Source: Pagrus major
Taxonomy: Eukaryota > Chordata > Actinopteri > Spariformes > Sparidae
Reading direction: 5' to 3'
Length of the DNA: 64,000 nt
Assembly: GCF_040436345.1 (NCBI RefSeq)
Contig: NC_133221.1
Span: 4,853,663 to 4,917,662 of the forward strand
The position numbers and the translations under genes were made by a program. The stretch's first letter is position 1; each line of letters starts with the position of its first letter. Positions 10,741 through 22,100 of the stretch are shown piece after piece. The notes below the pieces were generated by a model. That model made no database searches. It was not told where the DNA came from and worked only from the letters and a program-made list of their open reading frames with translations.

Positions 10741-11247
10741 TAAAGGACTAGTTCACCCAAAAATGATAATTGTAGTCCATACCGATGGAAAGTCAGGTGA
10801 ACATTTTACTAAACAGCTCAAGTAGATTGGGACTTTTTTTAAAATGTAAAAAACAACTAAAAAAACAGGAAATGGCTCCATACAGCTCGTCCAGTGTAAT
10901 CCATGTCTCCATGATGTTGTTTACACCCTTTTCAAAACCGAAATCTACACTTTAGCTGCTGAGCTAGAAGTGTTAGCGTGCACAAGCTTGATTGCACATC
11001 AAGAGTTTTCAAATCAGTTCTGGACCTCGGAGTTTCAGGAGACATGGACAAGTTTTATGGAGCCATTTTATGTTTTTTTAGTTATAGTCCCCATCTACTT
11101 CAGTCGTTCAGGAGGATGCTGCAAGATTGTTTTGCTGTGAAGCTCCAGAAATGTTTTGTGGACTACGAAACCTCACCTGACTTTCCATCGGCTTGAGGCT
11201 GAGTAGACAATAACTGAATTTTACTTTTTGGGTGAACTGTTCCTTTA
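10741..11247. mobile_element. 507-bp MITE, copy 1 ('aaggaacagttcaccca' ends)
   Basis: The left end TAAAGGACTAGTTCACCCAA and the reverse complement of the right end TAAAGGAACAGTTCACCCAA form about 23-bp terminal repeats with two mismatches. The interior shares CTGTGAAGCTCCAGAAATGT and GACTTTCCATC with a second copy at 48362-48827. It sits 250 bp before the csrnp2 coding exon. Confidence 0.85.
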
Positions 11248-11509
11248 GGTACGAATAAAGAGGTTTTAGCACCAAAAAGTATTTGTGCCGAAAATCAGCA
11301 CCTGTAACTGACATTAATTAATATATCTAAACATTTTCCTGAGATGATTAATGGGATAGGAAAAAGAAAAAAACAATGTTTTGGCTGAACTCATCCTTTA
11401 AAGGATAATACTCCACTCTTGCACACCTTTCTGTTCACATTTATTGGTGCTGTCTGTGTTGTCCGTGGCCTTATGTCTGCTGCTCTGTGCCCCCAGACTC
11501 CCAGTTTCC

Positions 11510-11669
11510 ATGGAGGCAGGTTCGTCCCTCAGCCTCAAACGACGATATGAAGAGGTGGACAACAGCTCTCCATTCTCTACACCGAAGGACTCAGACGATG
11601 ACATCTCCAGCAGTGACAGCGCAGACAGCTGTGACAGCCTCAACCCCCCTTCTAGCACTGCATTTACCC
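11510..11669 (+). CDS. csrnp2: csrnp2 first coding exon
   Basis: The exon starts at 11497 after gtgcccccag with 13 bases of 5' UTR; the ATG is at 11510 (TTTCCATGG, good Kozak). The donor is GTAAGC at 11670. It encodes residues 1-53 plus one base. Intron 2 is only 103 bp. Confidence 0.92.
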
Positions 11670-14600
11670 GTAAGCACCAACGGGAGATGCATGTTACAAC
11701 CACTCAAAGAGTTTATTACAAGTCTTTGTATCTTAACGTTCCAAGTTTTTCCCCCTTTGTCCTCCTCTTCAGCCACCTCCATCCTTAGACACCACAAACC
11801 GTCACCCGGGGGCAAACGGGTACGGTTCGATGTGGTGACGGTGTATTACTTCCCCCGGCGGCAGGGATTCACCAGCGTGCCCAGCCAAGGGGGCAGCTCC
11901 CTGGGCATGGCCCGTCATCACTCCTCCATCAGACACTACACGCTGGGAGAGTTCGCCCGCGAACAGGAGACGAGCCACCGGCACACTTTACGCCAGCACC
12001 TGCGCCAAGAGAAGCTCAATGCTCGCAAGATGAAGGTAGGGTTCACTTTAAATCTAAGAGAGTACTAAAATGTGACGCATCCTTGTAGAGCTGCAACGAT
12101 TTACCGATTAGCTCGCCAACTATTTTGATAATCGGTTAATCGGTTTCAGTCTCTTATCGTCTCCAGCTCAAAGTTCTCCACTAACTGTCGTCCACAGCTG
12201 ACGAGGAACGGCACGGTGGAGTGCGCTCAGGCCGACCTGCTGACTCTGGAGGACGTATCAGACGAGGACCTCGACGTGGACGGGGTGGAGGTGGACGACT
12301 GTTTCTTCCTCCAGCCGCTGCCCACGAAGCGCCGTCGAGCGCTCCTGAGAGCCTCCGGCATCGCCCGCATAGACGCGCGCGAGAAGGCCGAGCTCAGAAC
12401 CATCCGCCTCTCGCGGGAGGAGTGCGGCTGCGACTGCCGCCTGTACTGCGACCCTCGCCACTGTGGCTGCAGCCAGGCTGGCATCAAGTGCCAGGTAAGA
12501 GGCGTTGGCTCGTCCGTGTGCGTGTGCAGGAAGAAGAGAGCCACTGTGCAGCTCGCTGAGACTCGAATGAGTCAGTCTCTGTTCAATAAAATGAGTGCCC
12601 TCTTTATCAAACTGAATCATTTCAGTAATATGTTCAGTAATATGTGCAGTTCATTTTCCCACAGGTTTTTTTTGTCAGGGGGAATCTTTTTACGTGTCAT
12701 AGTAGGAAGAAAAAAACTGTAAATAATAAAATTAATGATGAGTCCCATTTAGCTGTGCATGCTGCCTCACTGTCACACTGTTATGATTTACTGGAACACT
12801 TAAATAGAAAAGAGCACTAATTAATGTTGTCACTAACACCTGGGGAGTTCCTGCTGTGACAAGCCAAGATATCTGCTGTGAAAAAGGTTACTTTATTTCA
12901 TTTAACACAAATATTGGTTGTTCTTAGTTTAATTCGGTATCCGGGCCTGCATTGTGCGACACGTTGGATTGTTCCTGTGAGACTCAACTTATTGTTTGAA
13001 AAATGAAAGCGAACGAAACATTGAGGTCGAAATAAAAGATTTCTTTTATTGGTCGATGCAGTAAAATCAGCAGAATGATGAATCAGTGAGGGAATCAATC
13101 ATTGCACCATCATCTGTTTGTACTCGTCCCTCTCTCATCAATTTACTGAAATCAAAGATGATGGACAAAAAAATCAGAATATTAGGATGCTTTTACCTCT
13201 CGGTACATCCTGTATGTTTAGGAATAGAATACGATAAACAAAAGTATAGATATTTAATATTTGTAGTAAGTAGTATATAATATTAAAGGCTGTACATCTC
13301 TATGCATTTATTATTTAGAGCTACGATTAGTCGTTTAAAGTAATTAGTGATTAGGTGCTAAACAGTGATTAGCAACTATTTTGATAGTGGATTAATAGTT
13401 AAAGCCATTTTTCAAGCAAAAATATCAAACTTCTCAAAAATGTGAGGAATTTTTTGTCTTTTTCTTTTCTTTTTTCTTCGACCATTTTCAGATGTTTAAT
13501 AGACCTGGACCTTGGAGATAATCATTCGATGTAGCTCTAGTATTGGTAATGTTTTTAGTGTTGAACTTTATAAATCATCTTTTCTCTTTTCTGGTTCTAT
13601 TTTCTCTCGTTAGGAGGAAAGACAACTCTTATCTCCGCCCGACTTATTACACCGTAACCGGACACTCTCTTGGTTGCCATGATTTATCCTTATCATCTTA
13701 TCTCGGCATGTGTGTCATCTTACATAACTCAGAATGTAACACTTATGTAAACAGATCAGGATGTTCTGATTGTTTACTCGACTGTTTCCTGTTCAGATAA
13801 AATAAACCTGGAACTGAGATCATCTGTGTTCCTCCCCAGGTGGACAGAATGTCGTTCCCATGCGGCTGCTCTCGGGACGGCTGCGGCAACGTAGCGGGCC
13901 GCATCGAGTTCAACCCTCTACGTGTCAGAACTCACTACCTGCACACCATCATGAAGCTGGACCTGGAGAAGAGGAGGATGCTGATACAAGGGAATGGGGA
14001 CCAGTTTTCTGAATCTGACCCGTTGTCCTCCCCCTCCTCCACCTGCCCCACTTCTCCGGACCTGTCCTCAGTGACTGGCCTAGACTCTGAGCTGGAGGAG
14101 AGCGAGGTGCAGACGGTGGTGGTGCAGGATCTCCTGGCAGAGCAGGACATTCTGGAGCGAGAGAACGAGACAGCTGTGTTGCACCTGCAGAGCGCAGAGG
14201 AGCAGGAGAGGAGGGAGAGGGAGGAGGCAGAGGGGGAGGCGGTGCAACAGGAGCTGGGCGCTGGAGGTCTCACAGAGCAGCCTCTCTGCCTCATGCCCGG
14301 TGCCTTGGGAGGGGAGCAGGCAGAGGTGCCGGGTGTGGAGCAGGTCCTCCTGCAGGGGCCGTTCCCCACGGGGGCCACGGTGCTCTGCATCACTGACAAC
14401 CAGGAGGAGAGCCCCTCTGACCTCCTCAAAGACTCCACTTCTCTGCTCTACTATCAGCTCAGTCCCATCGAGCCCGAAGCCTTTGAGACCCTGCCCAGAG
14501 CGGAGGAGGCTGAACAGGAGGAGGTGAGAGATTCAGGAGGGGGCGAGTGTTTGGAGAGGAAACAAGAAGGAGGAGAGGAGTCCAAGGATGATAAGCCTGA

Positions 14601-14781
14601 AGAGATCACCTGCAGGCAGAGTTTGGGCAAGCCTTTGACCAATGTGATTCTGTGCTCAGAGGAATGTGTAGAAGAAGAGGAGGAGAGGCCCTCGAGTCCC
14701 CTGCGGAGCCTCCCCGAGGAGCAGTGCCACCGGGGCTCCTGCCTGGAGGGAGAAGTCGATCCACTGCCTCCTGAAGTTTAG
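11510..14781 (+). CDS. csrnp2: Cysteine/serine-rich nuclear protein 2, complete spliced CDS
   Basis: CSRNP proteins are nuclear transcriptional regulators; human CSRNP2 is also catalogued as a protein phosphatase 1 regulatory subunit. Coding exons 11510-11669, 11773-12035, 12198-12494 and 13840-14781 join without frameshift to 553 residues (human about 543). In order: a basic start [17 protein letters not shown]; an acidic serine block [19 protein letters not shown] at 29-47; KRVRF at 68-72, a consensus RVxF PP1-docking motif; the conserved [30 protein letters not shown], a probable nuclear localisation signal; a cysteine-rich domain ([20 protein letters not shown] then [10 protein letters not shown]) split across exons 4 and 5; [13 protein letters not shown]; and a long acidic glutamate-rich tail. 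ATG 11510 is the first in the exon and aligns with the mammalian start. CSRNP2 is preferred over CSRNP1/3 because of tfcp2 next door. Confidence 0.93.
11773..12035 (+). CDS. csrnp2: csrnp2 coding exon 2 (RVxF motif)
   Basis: The acceptor is ctcctcttcag and the donor is GTAGGG at 12036. It encodes residues 54-141, with KRVRF at nucleotides 11814-11828, then [20 protein letters not shown] and a basic/helical tail ending NARKMK. Confidence 0.93.
12088..12180. repeat. Repeat fragment abutting a csrnp2 splice acceptor
   Basis: GAGCTGCAACGATTTACCGA and AACTATTTTGATAATCGGTT match the family at 94-395 and 13316-13540. The fragment fills most of the 162-bp intron 3 and ends within about 20 bp of the acceptor at 12197. 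Confidence 0.7.
12198..12494 (+). CDS. csrnp2: csrnp2 coding exon 3 (NLS and first cysteine cluster)
   Basis: The acceptor is tcgtccacag and the donor is GTAAGA at 12495. It is phase 0 at both ends, 99 codons. It encodes [20 protein letters not shown], an acidic [30 protein letters not shown] and the first cysteine cluster ending QAGIKCQ. The exon is markedly CpG-rich against its introns. Confidence 0.95.
13316..13540. mobile_element. ~225-bp MITE-like element, 'tagagctac' ends
   Basis: The left end TTAGAGCTACGATTAGTCG and the right end TTCGATGTAGCTCTAG give short inverted repeats. The interior has AGCAACTATTTTGATAGTGG and CCATTTTTCAAGCAAAAATA, as in the 94-395 family. Lies in csrnp2 intron 4. 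Confidence 0.65.
13840..14781 (+). CDS. csrnp2: csrnp2 last coding exon
   Basis: The acceptor is gttcctccccag; the exon starts GTG GAC AGA ([17 protein letters not shown]) and stops with TAG at 14779-14781. It encodes the second cysteine cluster, then [20 protein letters not shown], then about 240 residues of acidic, glutamate/serine-rich low-complexity tail that keeps [13 protein letters not shown] from the mammalian protein. Confidence 0.95.
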   Translation: MDRMSFPCGCSRDGCGNVAGRIEFNPLRVRTHYLHTIMKLDLEKRRMLIQGNGDQFSESDPLSSPSSTCPTSPDLSSVTGLDSELEESEVQTVVVQDLLAEQDILERENETAVLHLQSAEEQERREREEAEGEAVQQELGAGGLTEQPLCLMPGALGGEQAEVPGVEQVLLQGPFPTGATVLCITDNQEESPSDLLKDSTSLLYYQLSPIEPEAFETLPRAEEAEQEEVRDSGGGECLERKQEGGEESKDDKPEEITCRQSLGKPLTNVILCSEECVEEEEERPSSPLRSLPEEQCHRGSCLEGEVDPLPPEV

Positions 14782-14953
14782 TTCTAGCTTCTCTGCAGAT
14801 GTTTTGCACAATAGCTTCATCTAAGATGAAAAAAAATTACATGTTTCACATTTATTACTGCTATCATCAAGAATGATTACAGGTTGCAATCTCTTGTGGT
14901 GACTGTCGTTGAATATGGAGAACGAGCTTGAGTAGTACAATACAAGAAGAAGT

Positions 14954-14967
14954 GGGGGGGGGGGGGG
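14954..14967. repeat. Poly(G) run in csrnp2 3' UTR
   Basis: Fourteen consecutive guanines on the transcribed sense strand; length-unstable by nature. Confidence 0.9.
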
Positions 14968-15845
14968 TGCTGAAAGCACATACAGATCACTCCCCAGGAG
15001 TAATATGGATGCAGTTACAAGGCAGCATTGTACGTAATTCTGTTGGGGGTGATGGATGCGGCCTTAATGGAAAAACATAACAACACTTGTGTGTAGGCGT
15101 CATTTGTCGATGAGAAAGTGCAGCAAGTAGTGCTTTGTTAATTTCCAACGCAGCAAACAGAAAACACAATGTGTGAATGCTGACATAAGCCTTTCGTTTG
15201 GTGATGTATTAAGCTATCAACACTAAACACAATTTGTTTTTGCAGTGCGTGAGAAGCCGGCGTATTTAGATACTTACTGGCTCACTTTCCATTACGGCAC
15301 ACGTGTGCCGTAGCCAAGCCAAATGAAGGCCTCTGATAGTACCCTCCGCTGAAGATAGACCTAATAATCCTGGAAATACTTGTTTTTGTGTACTGTATAT
15401 GCATTTGCAGAGTGCACCGCAGAGCCGAGGTCGCTGCTTACTTGATCTGTATGCACATTGTGAACCGAGCGCAGCGAGTGTTGCGGCTCTGCTGTGATGA
15501 AGGTAAACCAACACTGAGCAGCAGATTAGCACTGGCCTTAGTTGTTGCTCCTGCTCACCTTGGGCTGCTCGTGCAAATGCAGTCGATTTGTCAACAAAAA
15601 AACCCTAGTTTACCTGTAGTTACAATGCCTATGATATTACTTATTATTTCTTTGAGTAATGTGTCTTTTGTGGTTTAAATACTGTTGGTTTGAAGTCCTC
15701 GCAGTCCTTGTTTTTTTTGTTGTTTTCTTGTGAATGAAAGGAAAGTGTTATTTCTTCACACTGCTACACTGCAACGCCATGTAGTCAGTCATGTCATGTC
15801 ACGATGAAATCCCAGAATAGATCTTCCCAATCTCTTCTCCTCTTT

Positions 15846-16448
15846 TTAAAGGTGCTATATGTAAGAATTGTTCACCTGCAGAAAGTTCAGGTGTCCACCC
15901 CTCATGTAAGAAACAAGGAAATGCTTATAGATAGAGGATGCCATCGTCCGTCGGCAATAGCTGACAGTTATCGACTATTAAACCCTGTTCCATCTTAACA
16001 TTGTGTTTTAAAGGGCGACCCACCAGAGAGCACAAAGTAGCGCCATCAGAGGGGTTTGTGACGTGTGGGGGAGGAAAAGAGTAGAAGTTTACAGCTGCTC
16101 AGTGCACTAATGTTACGTCTCCATGTCCCGTTAGGCGAACCCAACACACATTATCGAAAATAGCTCTTTGGATCTCCTCCTAACTCAGAGAGGACACACT
16201 ACTTCAACTTTAGTAAAGCGAAGTAACCCCGACTCGTCAGAAAAACTCAAAAAATACAAAACCACTGTCGTCATTGTTGCCAATGTTAGCATTAACAGCA
16301 GCACGACACAGGGACTGAGGGCAGACTGGATGCTACTGTGACTCACTACCTTCTCTCGAAGTACAAAGTGGTATTACGAGACAACGCTAGACGCTAGATG
16401 GTTAGCATGAGTATTTTAAACGACAATTCTTACATATAGCCTCTTTAA
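15846..16448. mobile_element. 603-bp MITE with 26-bp terminal inverted repeats
   Basis: The left end TTAAAGGTGCTATATGTAAG with AATTGT and the right end, whose reverse complement reads TTAAAGAGGCTATATGTAAG with AATTGT, differ at only two of 26 positions. No transposase is encoded. It lies inside the csrnp2 3' UTR, so the RNA would carry complementary ends. A truncated relative is at 8374-8790. Confidence 0.85.
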
Positions 16449-17637
16449 TGAGTCAAACCATGATGAGGAGATGACTGCGGATCGATGAAAACAACACCTA
16501 AAGAGTCAAAGTCAAAGTAGATCCACAAAAATGATGTGATGTTACTAATTTATGAAGCAGATTGACGACGACACGGATTTGTATATTTTATGTTCAATCT
16601 GTACAGTATGTGTGTGCGTGTGTGCCTATTTTACATTTGTGTGTGTGTGTGAGAGAGAGAGAGTCGTGCATGCACATGTGTATGTACTGTATTATGAAAA
16701 AAGCGGGGTGGGGGGAGGGAGGGGGGAGTATATTAGTGAGGATACATATTTTATTCCTGAAAAAAGGTGCTGATGTTATAGATTTTACAATTCACCGATT
16801 TTTCTCCTCACCATCATGAGAAATACGATTTTCAAGGAGATGTTTCTTGATGACTGATGTTAAGACGTGTCGGAGAGCCTCTTGTAGGAAACGCAATAGC
16901 TACTGCACTGCAAATCATTAATGTGGCGATTTTTTTTTTGGGAATGAGGTGTTTTGTCATTATGAGTATGTAAAAATGCAATCGTATAACATTTCTGGTC
17001 TTTAAATGTCTTTTTCTAAACTACGTCTGATTAATGCTGATCTGCGTAAGTGTGCCGACTCTTCTTACACAAAATCAGTCCTCTGTGTTGTCGCCGAGAA
17101 TCGCGGCCGTTGCTCTCGGTAACACAGGACGTGCTGCTGTGTATGAGACGTCTGATGTATTTCTTTGCCTTTTTTCTTTTTTTTTTTATAATCGTCTTAA
17201 TATAAATCTACTTAAAGAGTTGCACCAAAGCAGTGGTTTCAAACCTTAATTAAAACGATGCTTTCATCCATCAGACGTTAACGAAGCAGTCTCATGTAGT
17301 TATTGTGAGGCTGTAGAATTATTGTGGCCCTTTTGTGTTCGCGTGACTTGCCTTGACATAGTGCCATCTTTGAAGTGATGATGATTACAAGCTGCCTATT
17401 GTTGCGCTTTTGTCCTCGGCTTTCTACTAATAGACTTCGGTTTGGGACCACTGCATCATATCAACTCCACTACACTATGTGACTGTGTGTTTCTCTGTGT
17501 GAAAGGAGTTGTGTGATTGTTGAAAAAGACTGATAAGTTTAGACTTCATCTAAGAAGCTGTGAGAAAGACTCTCATGCTAACTGTTGCCTAAAGTGGACA
17601 AAAAAAGGTTTTTTTATACAAAAATAAAAACAATAAA

Positions 17638-18925
17638 ACACTCATTTTAAAAAGGAGAGCGTTTTCTGTGTGTTGTGTTGATATTAGGCATTAATAGATC
17701 TTTATTTTGCATGATCGTGGTGGGTTAAAAACATGGGTTGTGCTGCCATTGATGACCTCTTGCACACTGCAGGGCTCCAAAATCCACATATTTAATACAA
17801 TAAATGGTATTTAATGTGCTAAATGCTGCATTACATTAGTGGATATTGGAGCGCTACATTTTTTGTTTCATGTTTTGCTCACTTTGGACTCAGCGCCTGA
17901 TCTTTTTGGGTTTGGATGTGCGTGCATACTCTATTTTTACGACCTTTTGCCATGACCTTGATTTAGCTAGATATTGACACGATGACTGATAAGTTATTCA
18001 CAAAATCGATTTATTTTTTTGTGATTTTAATGTTCTCAATTCAATAACACTGCAAGCTTTAAATCTTACATATTTTCCTTGATGCGAGTTTGAGGAGACA
18101 TCAGCTCCAGAGCGAATATTTTTCATATATTTCAGTGTTTCTAGTTCAAAAATATGATTAAATAATTAATTTTCTCGATTTTTATCTATTTTATTATTAC
18201 ATTAATTCACTGCAGACCGATGTTATTGACCTAAAAACGTGTGTAATCTGTGCATCCTGTGTGAAATGTGAAGCCTTTGTCCTCAGTCTGACACTGGAGG
18301 TCATGACAATGACTTGTCTGGTGGGTGCAGTACAACCTCTGACCACTAGATGGCAGCATAAACTCAGTGCATTCCTCCCTAAACACAACATGCTCACTGC
18401 ATACAGATAAATGTGTCACATATATCACACATTCACTGCAGCTGTTACTGAAACCATGCCACAGGATTATAGATATTAACACGGCCAGTTAGAGGTCGTC
18501 TTCTGGCTTTGATTCCCCAGAACGATCATGAAGTAACATCCTTTTCTAAGTTATCTCACAGCTTATATAAAAAAAGGGGCCTCTCGCTTTTCACTGGGTA
18601 CAACAACTGATTGTGGAAGCCAAAATATTTGCTCGCTTTTTCTCCTCAATAGCAGGAAGTCGCTCGCTGGGGGAAAGTGACACAATGTCTCCCCGTTATT
18701 CCCCGCTGGCCTGAGCCAGAAGTGGCTTCTCGTGAGCGGCCTGTTGCCAGTGTAACCCACACAGCTCTGAGGTCTCGGCTCTGGGATGCAGGATGCAGGC
18801 TCACTGCGCTGACGTTTACTTTCCTTCCTCTGGCTTTTACAAATCAAATGCTGATAATTACCCCTGGTACAAAAAACAAGTCACATCAGTGATTGTGAGA
18901 GTTCCTTTAAAGATTGCTAATATCT
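17638..18925. other. Downstream flank of csrnp2, no gene seen
   Basis: AT-rich sequence with no splice-supported coding and no recognised repeat, apart from the CTCF-like site at 18343-18357. Confidence 0.6.
18343..18357 (+). promoter_or_regulatory. CTCF-like core motif
   Basis: CCACTAGATGGCAGC matches the vertebrate CTCF core CCASYAGRKGGCRS at every position. It lies about 700 bp past the csrnp2 polyadenylation signals, at the edge of a 31-kb gene desert. Occupancy is inferred. Confidence 0.6.
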
Positions 18926-19122
18926 TAAAGGTCTAGTGTGTGTAATTTAGGGGGATCTTAGAGTCATACTTCTACAGCAGCCCTGAATGGACAAACCAAA
19001 CACTATCTTAGCACCTTTAATGGCCACCATATAGGGAAGAGTGAGGCGAGGGATATTTTGTTGGTTGCAATGTGCAACCTCACCACTAGATGCCACTAAA
19101 TCCTACACACTGGACCTTTAAA
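18926..19122. mobile_element. 197-bp MITE ('ttaaaggtccagtgtgtaggattt' ends)
   Basis: The left end TTAAAGGTCTAGTGTGTGTA and the right end TCCTACACACTGGACCTTTA are inverted repeats. I recognise the interior phrase CACCACTAGATGCCACTAAA as a common percomorph MITE. A solo right end is at 21500-21522. Confidence 0.85.
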
Positions 19123-22100
19123 GAGGGCTTACATATTGTTTTATTAAAGGGCTCTGCAGATTTTACACATGAAGTTCCAGACATCATTAAGTTTCTTTTA
19201 CTAAAGTTTGGGCTTTATGAGGACAGGTTTACAGCAGACATTTTTTTTAAAGACGTTGGCATTTATCAGGCGAGCAGAGACTGATGAAAGATGCTGTTGA
19301 GTTGCATTATGGGAAGTCTAGGATCCAGTGTTTTTGGAGCTTGACTCACTCTGAAAGTCACGGCACTGCAGCCTCTGCAGATGTTAATCATTCTGTTTTT
19401 AAATGTTATCTTGCGAGGCAGCTGGATTCACAAGATCAGGTGATCACTTGAAATATCTTGCCAGTCTTCAAGCTATGCATTTTTTGTTCTGAACGAATCA
19501 GCGTCCTTTAAGGAGCTCCTGGCAGCTCAGGCGAGATTAGCAAAGAAAAGCAAAGAGCAGCACTGAAGGCTTCTTTCGATGGACAAACTGTTTTAGCTCC
19601 TCTCCTGACTGGCTCCACTGGTGGTTGCGCTCTCCCACCGTTGATCAATCACCTGCCAGGTGTTTTTTGAAAGTGTGTGCACTTTCCAATCAGTTTCTAG
19701 CAGCACCTTCCCAGATTGTTCTTTGTAACAAGCCATCTGGTACGTCAGGTTATTATTAAATGTCTAAATCCCAACTCAAATACTGTCTCATTAATTATGA
19801 GACTCAAAAATCAACTTTCTTGCAAACTGAACCTTTTATGTGTCTCCTGCAAGTTTCCAAACTCTGTGGAGGTGCAACAGTAAAGTCGCTGGTGTGCCCC
19901 TTTAAGCTCTCCCTCTTCACTTGTAGTTACCTGATTAAAATTCCCCTTCTCTTCTGTGCCAGTCACGGTGCGTTTGTGTTTGTATGTGTGCCATTATTGA
20001 GTCAGCCAACAGTCTGAGAGTGGGCCCACACACACGTAAACAAAACACCACAAACATGCAGAAACAAATTACCTCTGGAACCTGTGGAACAATCGTGGCA
20101 GCAGTGCGCAGCTCTGAGAGCTATGCATCATCTGTTTAACCTTTCCGGCCTCTGGCACTCCATTGTTTTACCTCTCCAATGGCCGGAAGAACTCAGCCGG
20201 GTTCTGATAGTGTCAGGGCTGATGACGGAGCCCATCGCGAGCCCGTGGAAAGATTTTTGAGAAGACATTAAAAAAAACATCATAATCGGAGGAGGGGAAC
20301 GGCTCCCACAGTCATCTCAGAGCATGTTGACAGATGTGTGAAATCGTCGGCCTTATCTGGACTTTTGGTGTTGTGACTGGCCAGAGCCACGGAGAGCAAC
20401 TGGGCATTAGGCGTGACGTATGCGAGATGGAAAGTTGCCACACCACCTCACTCCAGTCGACCAGTCTGAAAGTGCTGCTCCAGCGCCTGGAAAGAATGCT
20501 CCCTCTTTCCCCTCTGTGTGACGCCAGCGCTATGGCATCATTAGGCCTTTCACCGAAACCAATCCCTTTTAAATGGCACTATTCATAAAACCGGGCTCAT
20601 GGTATTTTCACTAGTCTGCCGTGCTCCTCACATGCTGGCTGAACCGAGGAGGGAAATCCAGACCCTCCGACACGAAGTTCATTCTGTGTGCTCGGGAGAG
20701 AAGATCCAACGAAAACGTAAAACTGCTTTTACTTTCTCTTTGGGCCAATCAGTGAAATGGAAATAAATCTGTAATAGCTTTTTTACATAATTGGTGCTCA
20801 AAAAAATCCATCCTCTTTTATGGTCTCTGGTCTTTAAGATATATGAGGATATATTTTTATTATACGAGTATGTAATAAGTGTAATGTATGCTGTAAGTAT
20901 GTGTGTAGGATGTCTTAAAGCAGTGGTTCTCACTCAAAATGAAGCAATGACTTGTCGCATGTTACTGCCTTCATATTTCATACTGTTTAATTTAAGGTTT
21001 TCTCTCAACAAAAATTAGAGACAAATAATTTGGGGTGACAAATCTTTTATCTACTGAGGTACTTTCACCTGTTAATATGGATCCCACAGCTTATTCTTGC
21101 AGGATCCGCCTTACATTTTAATCACACCACAAGTTAGTCAAGAATTATCTAGCTAGTGTACTATTCCTAACTGTATGTTTGGTCGTCTGTTGTTAATGGG
21201 TTGAGTCCGTGTTTTTCTTTGGGTTCGTCAGTCAGCAGTGGAGCTGATGCAGCGGATTGTAAACTGTAGGTAAACACACCAGGATTAGAAACCCTGAGAG
21301 GAGCAGCAGCAGAGCAGGAAGGAGGCCCGAAGAGGTTGATATGTTTACCGGGACAACTACCGCTCATAAACTGCTGTATCAGAGCCACAAGAAAAACAGA
21401 AAAACAGTGTAACCAGAGCGACACTATGAGTTAACAGTTTGAGTCAAGAGTAGAGAGCGCAGGCGATGAAGGCAACCAATCAGAGAAGGAAAACCAGTAC
21501 ATCCTACACACTGGACCTTTAAATGGACGACAATAAGTGGGATTAACCCCCAGATTTCTTGCCCAGGACCGGTAGCTTCCTGAAGAATGAATCATACGGC
21601 ACATCAGCCCTTTAAAAAGGCCAATTGTTCTCAACAAACGTGTAGATGCTTTAAAACCATTGCCGTGACCCCTTTGCTCCTCCATACTACAGGCACAGCT
21701 GTAGAAAACTCCATAAATCATCATTAACACCACTTGAATCTTATTTTGTGTTTGTGTAACAGAACAAAAGGTTCCATATGATTCATCTGTGGAAATGCAG
21801 TCCAAGGTTTGAGATCATGAATTTGCAAAAAACACGCAGATTTCTGTTACGTCATCACGCTCTGGGTATACGATGGCACCGCCAGAGCAAACAAAAAGAA
21901 AAGAAAAACTGAAGGAAAGCAAAGCATGGCAGCACAGCAGAGTGACTCCCAGCACAACCAGAAAAACAGCTGTGTGTCCACAGCTGTATGAAATATGGTG
22001 TGTCTTGCTCTTGCCTGCCGGTCCCCAAGGACATGTTCGTCATCGCTACATCCAACTTCCCTAACAACAACTCAAAACCACTATATACACTATGGAAGTT

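Larger units (their letters stand above)
14782..17637 (+). other. csrnp2: csrnp2 3' UTR with polyadenylation signals
   Basis: No further exon signal follows the stop. Twin AATAAA hexamers at 17623-17628 and 17632-17637 are followed by a GT-rich stretch (ttctgtgtgttgtgttga), the expected cleavage context. The implied UTR is about 2.85 kb. It contains a 14-G run at 14954-14967, a complete inverted-repeat MITE at 15846-16448, and a TG/AG microsatellite near 16606-16664. Confidence 0.65.

Noticed and set aside
13935..14438. 167-codon open frame on the - strand
   Set aside because: It is fully antisense to the acidic last exon of csrnp2, whose codon bias leaves the opposite frame open. It has no domain.
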